Below are positions 5,801 to 9,795 of a stretch of DNA of 9,795 bases, one piece after another; within the stretch, counting starts at the first letter, position 1; each line of letters starts with the position of its first letter. The notes beneath the pieces are model-generated. The model was given only the letters and a program-made list of their open reading frames with translations, had not been told where the DNA came from and ran no database searches. This DNA comes from an uncultured Porphyromonadaceae bacterium (GTDB taxonomy: Bacteria > Bacteroidota > Bacteroidia > Bacteroidales > Muribaculaceae). The stretch covers positions 1 through 9,795 of the forward strand of contig CAMWRO010000079.1 of NCBI GenBank assembly GCA_947176615.1, written 5' to 3'. The position numbers and the translations under genes were made by a program.

Positions 5801-7039
5801 GGCATTCAGCGCCTCAATCGGTTTTATCTTCATCGCCTTTATCGACGGAATCAGTCCGGCTGCCGTACCGAGAACCACAAAGGCGCCCATTATCGTCATC
5901 GCTTGGCTAAACGTCAGCTGAAACGTCACCGGCGACTCGGGAGTAGAGAAAGCCATCTGCGCACCGGCGAGAATCAGCACTGCGAAACAGACTCCGGCCA
6001 CTCCGGCCACGAGCGTCAGCACGACTCCTTCTGAAAGAATCTGAATGATTATGTCGCGCGGCTTGGCTCCGATTGCGCGGCGGATGCCTATCTCCTGAGT
6101 GCGCTCCCTGACGATTATCCACATGATATTGCCCACGCCGATGATGCCTGAGAGCAGCGTGCCTCCACCCACAAAGAGGGCGAGCAGGCTGATGCCGAGA
6201 AACAGGTTGTCGACCATCTTGAACTGTTCTGACACATCCATGAACCATATCGCCCCTTCGTCATCGGGCGCGATGGGATGGTTTGACGCGATAATGCGGC
6301 GTATACGTCCCTCATATTCCGACGGAGAGTGACCCTGCTTTATCGTGAACAGAAACATCCCCACGTCGTCGCCCATGTTATAGCTGCGGCGCAACAGCGA
6401 GTTGGGAATCAGAATACTGTCGTCGATTTTAGACATTATCGAGATTTCCGATGTCTGCCCGGCGACCCCCACCACCTTATAATATATGCCGTTGACCGAA
6501 ATCTCTTTCCCGACAGCGCTGCCGGTCCCGAAAAGCTCGTTGGCCACACGCTTTCCCAAGACACAGATTTTGCGGTCGTTAGCATCGTCACTCGCGTTGA
6601 GATAACGTCCCTCATATATAATAGGTGTGAAAATTTTGCTGTACTCGCTCTCAACGCCTGTCAGCGTCGCCGACGAGCTTTTCTGCCCGTAGCTTGCCGA
6701 GGCCCCCATAGCGTTGACCACTGACAGCGCGTCAATCTCGGGAATGGCGCGGCGCACCATAGCGATGTCGCGGGTATTGAAACTCACCTCCATGCCTTTG
6801 TTAAACCCCTTGTAGGGTTTTGTCGTGCGCCACGGCGACACGATGGCGACATTTGTGGCAAACCCCTCAAAATTCCGCGCCATGAAACTCTTTAACCCCT
6901 TGGAACCTCCGATGAGCAGGGCGAGAATGGCCGTGCCCCAGAAGATACCAAACGCCGTCATGAACGTGCGCGTCTTGTTCTGGGCAAGTGTCGCGCCTAT
7001 TTCGCGCCAGTTTTCTATGTCAAAAACAGGATTTTTCAT
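5795..7039 (-). CDS. ABC transporter permease, MacB/FtsX type (second permease)
   Basis: This is an inner-membrane subunit of the exporter. The 414-residue protein shows one membrane segment at about 26-47, a large periplasmic domain (about 48-275, MacB_PCD-like) and three C-terminal segments at about 279-309, 337-360 and 380-400. The cytoplasmic coupling sequence RERTQEIGIRRAIGA at 311-325 is characteristic of the family, and the C-terminus ends KAMKIKPIEAL. There is no nucleotide-binding domain, which separates it from E. coli MacB. It is a paralog of the first permease: both carry KPYKG just after the first membrane segment, the same coupling motif and the same ending. The two probably form a heterodimer. 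The start lies 12 bases after the stop of the first permease. Confidence 0.9.
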   Translation of the reverse strand: MKNPVFDIENWREIGATLAQNKTRTFMTAFGIFWGTAILALLIGGSKGLKSFMARNFEGFATNVAIVSPWRTTKPYKGFNKGMEVSFNTRDIAMVRRAIPEIDALSVVNAMGASASYGQKSSSATLTGVESEYSKIFTPIIYEGRYLNASDDANDRKICVLGKRVANELFGTGSAVGKEISVNGIYYKVVGVAGQTSEISIMSKIDDSILIPNSLLRRSYNMGDDVGMFLFTIKQGHSPSEYEGRIRRIIASNHPIAPDDEGAIWFMDVSEQFKMVDNLFLGISLLALFVGGGTLLSGIIGVGNIMWIIVRERTQEIGIRRAIGAKPRDIIIQILSEGVVLTLVAGVAGVCFAVLILAGAQMAFSTPESPVTFQLTFSQAMTIMGAFVVLGTAAGLIPSIKAMKIKPIEALNAR

Positions 7040-7051
7040 TGCTTGGTCAGT

Positions 7052-8269
7052 TTATTCGTCACGCAAGGCTTCGACGGGTTTGATTTTCAATGCTTTAATT
7101 GCGGGAAAGAGTCCGGCGACGGCTCCGGCGACAATCAGCACCACAGTAACCTCGACCGCCATCGTCAATGTGATTGTCGGGTTGACAAGCACACCGCTGC
7201 CGGCAGTCAGTGTGCCGATAATCTTGGCGACACCCATTCCCGCCACGATACCGATGTAGCCAAAGAGGGTCGTTATCGACACCCCTTCGAGTATCACCTG
7301 TGTCAGGATGCTGCGTGGACGCGCGCCGATAGCGCGGCGGATGCCGATTTCGTGGGTGCGCTCGCGCACTGAAACAAACATTATGTTGCTAACCCCGACG
7401 ATTCCCGACAGCAGCGTCAGGACACCTATTATCCACACGGCATAGACCAGCGCCATCATCGCCATGTTGTTGCTCAGATAGCTCGTCAGCATGTTCCATG
7501 TCCACACCGCGCTCTCGTCGTCGACGTCAAATTCATGCTGACGGCCGAGGGTGGCGCGCATGTCGCGCTCGGCCTGCTCCCCTTCCGCCATCGTCGTGAC
7601 ATTGTTGAGTTTGACAGTCAGCTGATTGACCTTGTCAGTGCCTCCGGCAAGCGATTTGGCCGTCGTGAAAGGTATATAGACCTCGCGGCGATGCTCGTGA
7701 CTGTATATCCCGACAACGGTAAATGTCAGCCCGCTTATAGTCACCATCTCACCGACAGGATTCTCCTTTTCAAACAGGATGGGCACCGACCGACTGCTCA
7801 GCACCACCACGCGGCGGCGGTTCTGCATGTCAAGCTCGTTGATAAAACGACCATAGGCCATCGTGAGATTCTCGGCCCTTTGCGACTCGGGATACACGCC
7901 GCTGTAACCGTCGGTCAGATAATCCTTGGAAGTAGAGACCTTGGCGGTATCGCTCGACATCTGTGCGGTCACGCTGCTGATCGTGCGGCTGTTCTGAGCC
8001 AGCAATATCTCCTCGTCGTTGTCGCGGAGCATGACAGGACGGCCCTCTTTCAACCCCTTGTAGGGTTTCTGCGCCCAGCCGCCCCACACCTTGATAAGGT
8101 CGTTGTCACGCTGGCCCATGCGCTCCTCAAAGCCATTGATGACTCCCCGCGCCGCACTCAGCAGCACAATCAGCAGGAAGATACCCCACGAGACGGCAAA
8201 TCCCGTCAGCGCGGTGCGCAGCTTGTTATGCTTCAGCGTGGCAAGTATTTCGTTGATCAGATCCATCAT
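7052..8269 (-). CDS. ABC transporter permease, MacB/FtsX type (first permease)
   Basis: The 405-residue protein has the same four-segment layout as its downstream paralog. There is one membrane segment at about 20-43, a periplasmic domain at about 44-268, and three segments at about 271-300, 328-352 and 371-393. The coupling motif VRERTHEIGIRRAIGARPR is at 301-319 and the ending is KALKIKPVEALRDE. KPYKG lies at 68-72. The start, with two adjacent ATG codons (8269 and 8266), is one base after the ATPase stop codon, which suggests translational coupling. Expected role: with the second permease it forms the mechanotransmission-type transmembrane dimer that drives substrate from the periplasmic adaptor chamber to the TolC-like channel. 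Confidence 0.9.
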   Translation of the reverse strand: MMDLINEILATLKHNKLRTALTGFAVSWGIFLLIVLLSAARGVINGFEERMGQRDNDLIKVWGGWAQKPYKGLKEGRPVMLRDNDEEILLAQNSRTISSVTAQMSSDTAKVSTSKDYLTDGYSGVYPESQRAENLTMAYGRFINELDMQNRRRVVVLSSRSVPILFEKENPVGEMVTISGLTFTVVGIYSHEHRREVYIPFTTAKSLAGGTDKVNQLTVKLNNVTTMAEGEQAERDMRATLGRQHEFDVDDESAVWTWNMLTSYLSNNMAMMALVYAVWIIGVLTLLSGIVGVSNIMFVSVRERTHEIGIRRAIGARPRSILTQVILEGVSITTLFGYIGIVAGMGVAKIIGTLTAGSGVLVNPTITLTMAVEVTVVLIVAGAVAGLFPAIKALKIKPVEALRDE

Positions 8270-8270
8270 A

Positions 8271-8933
8271 TCAGCTCACGATGCGTCCGTCGACAATTCG
8301 TATAACGCGGTTGGTCTGCTCTCCCACCCCCGGGTCATGGGTAACGATGACAATCGTCATCCCCTCGGCATTCAGATCGCGGAACACCTGCATCACCTCG
8401 CGCGATGTCTTCGAGTCAAGCGCACCGGTCGGCTCGTCGGCAAGGATAATCGACGGCTTGGTGATGAGCGCGCGGGCGATTGCCACACGCTGTTTCTGGC
8501 CGCCCGACAGCTCGCCGGGGAGGTGGGTGGCACGGTCGGCCATCCCCATGCGTTCCAGCTGCTCCATCGCAAGCATGTTGCGCTTCTTGCGCGAGACACC
8601 GCGATAAAACAGCGGCAGCGCCACATTTTCAAGCGCGTTCTTGTAATTGATCAGATTGAACGACTGGAACACAAACCCGATCATATAGTTGCGCAGGTCG
8701 GCGGCCCGGTTCTCGCTGAGATTCTTGATCAACACTCCGTCGAGGTGATATTCCCCCGTGTCATAATTGTCAAGAATACCGAGGATATTGAGCAGAGTCG
8801 ACTTGCCCGAGCCTGATGCCCCCATAATAGACACAAGCTCCCCTCGGTCAATCGTAAGGTCAATATCCTTCAGCACATGCAGCGGAACCACACCCGGATA
8901 GGACTTATTGATGTTCTTTAACTGGATTATCAT
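8271..8933 (-). CDS. ABC transporter ATP-binding protein, MacB/LolD family
   Basis: This is the cytoplasmic ATPase of the exporter and the first gene of the operon. The 220-residue protein has every core motif: Walker A GASGSGKST at 38-46, Q-loop Gln90, signature LSGGQ at 142-146, Walker B IILADE at 162-167 with catalytic Glu167, D-loop ALD at 171-173 and switch His199. The sequence DEPTGALD and the overall length are typical of the MacB/LolD subfamily, which works with FtsX-like permeases. The start at 8933 lies about 36 bases from the predicted transcription start. Confidence 0.95.
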   Translation of the reverse strand: MIIQLKNINKSYPGVVPLHVLKDIDLTIDRGELVSIMGASGSGKSTLLNILGILDNYDTGEYHLDGVLIKNLSENRAADLRNYMIGFVFQSFNLINYKNALENVALPLFYRGVSRKKRNMLAMEQLERMGMADRATHLPGELSGGQKQRVAIARALITKPSIILADEPTGALDSKTSREVMQVFRDLNAEGMTIVIVTHDPGVGEQTNRVIRIVDGRIVS

Positions 8934-8974
8934 CTCTATACTCTAAATTGGCGTATTAGTATATTAGGACACCG
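8934..8974 (-). other. Leader of the exporter operon
   Basis: The predicted 5' untranslated region is about 36 bases and has no Shine-Dalgarno-like sequence. It contains two copies of CTAATA (minus strand) eight bases apart, at 8967-8962 and 8959-8954, a minimal 8-base-period repeat of unknown meaning. Confidence 0.4.
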
Positions 8975-9005
8975 CAAAGGTATTACATTATTTTTATACC
9001 GCAAA
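8975..9005 (-). promoter_or_regulatory. Promoter of the exporter operon
   Basis: On the minus strand TTTG at 9005-9002 and TACCTTTG at 8982-8975 are separated by 19 bases, a full Bacteroidota promoter. An inverted repeat GGTAT/ATACC (8979-8983 and 8996-9000) sits inside it and overlaps the -7 box; it is short and only a weak operator candidate. Confidence 0.8.
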
Positions 9006-9112
9006 ACTTTTTTAGAAAAATTTTCACAAGTCGTTTCACAATCATATAGACGCATTTAACCCCGAAAAGTGACACAATCACCCGAAAAAAAACGGAAAAA
9101 CCACATACGACA

Positions 9113-9144
9113 TTTGGTTATTTAAACCGAATCGACTAACTTTG
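9113..9144 (+). promoter_or_regulatory. Promoter of the short transcription unit 9151-9403
   Basis: TTTG at 9113-9116, a 20-base spacer and TAACTTTG at 9137-9144 give a full match to the Bacteroidota promoter pattern. The predicted start is near 9151. It is divergent from the exporter promoter; the two -33 boxes are about 107 bases apart, with only AT-rich sequence between them. Confidence 0.75.
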
Positions 9145-9150
9145 CGTTAT

Positions 9151-9403
9151 AAAATTGCAGAGGCAAGAAAAAACAACCACATCAAAGTAGATTGGGAAAC
9201 TCATCAAATTTTTATGAAATACCGAGACAAGCTTAGCCGCCCAATGGCGGGCCTCATCCCCCTCGGGGGAGGCTTCAGCAGCCCGGAGGATTACAAAGGA
9301 CGGCGAGCACTCAAATCCTGTCATTCGGAGTTTCATCACATCCTTTGGTGTGGTCAATATAGAAGCCGCTAAAATCTCACTATCAAGATTTTAGCGGCTT
9401 TTT
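9151..9403 (+). ncRNA. Candidate small RNA of about 250 nt, unknown family
   Basis: A good promoter and a strong terminator bound this unit, yet it holds no recognisable gene. Visible structures are a hairpin CCGCC-CAAT-GGCGG at 9237-9250 and, immediately after, a second one at 9251-9273 (arms GCCTC/GAGGC and CCCC/GGGG with a two-base bulge). A long-range pairing GAAACTC (9196-9202) with GAGTTTC (9328-9334) encloses both. This layout suits a structured RNA. The alternative is a 52-residue reading frame from the ATG at 9214 to 9372, whose composition resembles translated repeat DNA rather than protein. I do not recognise an RNA family, so the call rests on boundaries and structure only. Confidence 0.45.
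9363..9403 (+). terminator. Rho-independent terminator of the short unit
   Basis: Perfect 15-bp arms at 9363-9377 and 9386-9400 enclose an 8-base loop (CACTATCA). The right arm ends CGGCTT and is followed by TTT. The left arm is preceded by few T residues on the other strand, so it acts best in the plus direction. Confidence 0.85.
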
Positions 9404-9546
9404 CAATCCGGCAAACCAATTGCCAAATCATCTGTTCCGGGCCGGATACAGCCGCAGCCACGCGGCTTGCGCCAAATGCCATATTTACGCATTATGAATT
9501 ATGCATTGAAGAAAGCGACATTATCGCACCATAGCGCGGTTTTTCA
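9404..9546. other. Intergenic region without a gene
   Basis: No coding region is seen. It holds a small hairpin GGCAA-ACCAA-TTGCC at 9410-9424 and two adjacent 7-base units ATTATGA, ATTATGC at 9491-9504, possibly a remnant of a heptad repeat like those elsewhere in the window. Confidence 0.4.
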
Positions 9547-9574
9547 TGTAGTATCTTTGCGAAAAAATACTACA
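9547..9574. promoter_or_regulatory. -7 box inside an 8-bp inverted repeat before the right-edge gene
   Basis: TATCTTTG at 9552-9559 matches the -7 box; no -33 TTTG is found at the right distance. Perfect 8-bp arms TGTAGTAT (9547-9554) and ATACTACA (9567-9574) with a 12-base spacer overlap the box and reach to four bases before the ATG. A bound protein would block initiation; a leader hairpin is unlikely because the left arm lies upstream of the expected transcription start. Confidence 0.5.
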
Positions 9575-9578
9575 CACG

Positions 9579-9795
9579 ATGAAAACAATCCAAGAAAAAC
9601 CCCGACTAATGGTCTCAGACCGCGCCTATTGCGCCATCATGACTGAATGTATCAAGACTCTCATGGCAAAAGGCGTGATGCCCCATGTGTTTGAAGTAAC
9701 CGTTTATGTGATTCAGAAATATCTCGAATCGCAGATTGCACCGCTTAACGGCGACATGTTTGTCATGGAATTTTTCCGCACATTCCGCCCCGCGA
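9579..9795 (+). CDS. Hypothetical protein, N-terminal 72 residues, cut by window edge
   Basis: From the ATG at 9579 the frame stays open to the end of the window. The visible part begins MKTIQEKPRLMVSDRAYC, looks soluble, and is rich in Met (10 of 72) and hydrophobic helix-like stretches (HVFEVTVYVIQKYLESQI). There is no signal peptide, membrane span or known motif. Third positions are rich in G/C, in line with the other genes here, and a -7 box lies 19 bases upstream, so I think it is real. I do not recognise the family. Confidence 0.65.
   Translation, partial: MKTIQEKPRLMVSDRAYCAIMTECIKTLMAKGVMPHVFEVTVYVIQKYLESQIAPLNGDMFVMEFFRTFRPA

Noticed and set aside
6805..8070. Near-identical nucleotide stretch CCCCTTGTAGGGTTT in both permease genes
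   Set aside because: It encodes the shared KPYKG motif of the paralogs, so protein conservation explains it; it is not a separate DNA repeat.
7535..8305. 256-residue plus-strand reading frame
   Set aside because: It is antisense to the first permease, whose membrane segments and coupling motif are unmistakable.
8091..8816. 241-residue plus-strand reading frame
   Set aside because: It is antisense to the ATPase and the start of the first permease; all ATPase motifs are on the other strand.
8979..9000. GGTAT/ATACC inverted repeat in the exporter promoter as an operator
   Set aside because: Five-base arms are short enough to occur by chance in AT-rich promoter DNA, and part of it is simply the -7 box.
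9136..9357. 73-residue minus-strand reading frame opposite the candidate RNA
   Set aside because: It is the antisense of a well-bounded plus-strand unit, has no promoter of its own in view, and its translation looks like that of a dispersed repeat.
9214..9372. 52-residue plus-strand reading frame (76 residues from a TTG at 9142)
   Set aside because: The TTG lies inside the -7 box, so it cannot be translated from that promoter. The shorter frame has repeat-like composition and coincides with GC-rich hairpins and the terminator arm; a structured RNA explains the region better. Not fully excluded.

Overview
The window looks like chromosomal DNA of a Bacteroidota member, most likely order Bacteroidales. 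The evidence is that the promoter-like sites fit the Bacteroides-type -33 TTTG / -7 TAnnTTTG pattern (best copies at 70-101, 8975-9005 and 9113-9144). Shine-Dalgarno sequences are not obvious, and the RecO and polyprenyl synthase proteins resemble the Bacteroidales forms. A family-level guess such as Muribaculaceae is only an impression and cannot be proven here.

Layout. At the left edge is the 5' part of an initiator tRNA-fMet on the minus strand with its own promoter, followed by about 280 bases of AT-rich intergenic DNA. A small single-span membrane protein gene (+) then overlaps recO (-) tail to tail. recO and a long-chain polyprenyl diphosphate synthase gene (+) are divergent across a 115-base gap, and both promoter boxes lie almost on the start codons. 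The synthase gene converges on a Crp/Fnr-family regulator gene (-) across a heptanucleotide tandem repeat and a strong bidirectional terminator.

From 3273 to 8933 is a five-gene minus-strand operon for a MacAB-TolC-like tripartite exporter. In transcription order it encodes an ABC ATPase, two paralogous MacB/FtsX-type permeases, a periplasmic adaptor (HlyD/MacA type) and a TolC-like outer-membrane channel. It starts from a well-formed promoter at 8975-9005. The Crp/Fnr-like gene follows on the same strand with its own promoter and a striking 29-bp dyad in its leader.

Right of the operon promoter, and divergent from it, is a compact unit of about 250 bases with a good promoter (9113-9144) and a perfect 15-bp-stem terminator (9363-9403). 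It holds no convincing gene and is a candidate small RNA. The window ends inside an unrecognised gene starting at 9579, whose promoter region carries a perfect 8-bp inverted repeat.

The most unusual signal is a set of tandem repeats with a 7-base period in three gene-end spacers (2356-2432, 4593-4627, 5745-5800). Each starts at, or directly after, the stop codon of the upstream gene. The spacer between the adaptor and the TolC-like gene consists of exactly five heptads and nothing else. No classical defence system, CRISPR array, insertion sequence or prophage gene was seen.
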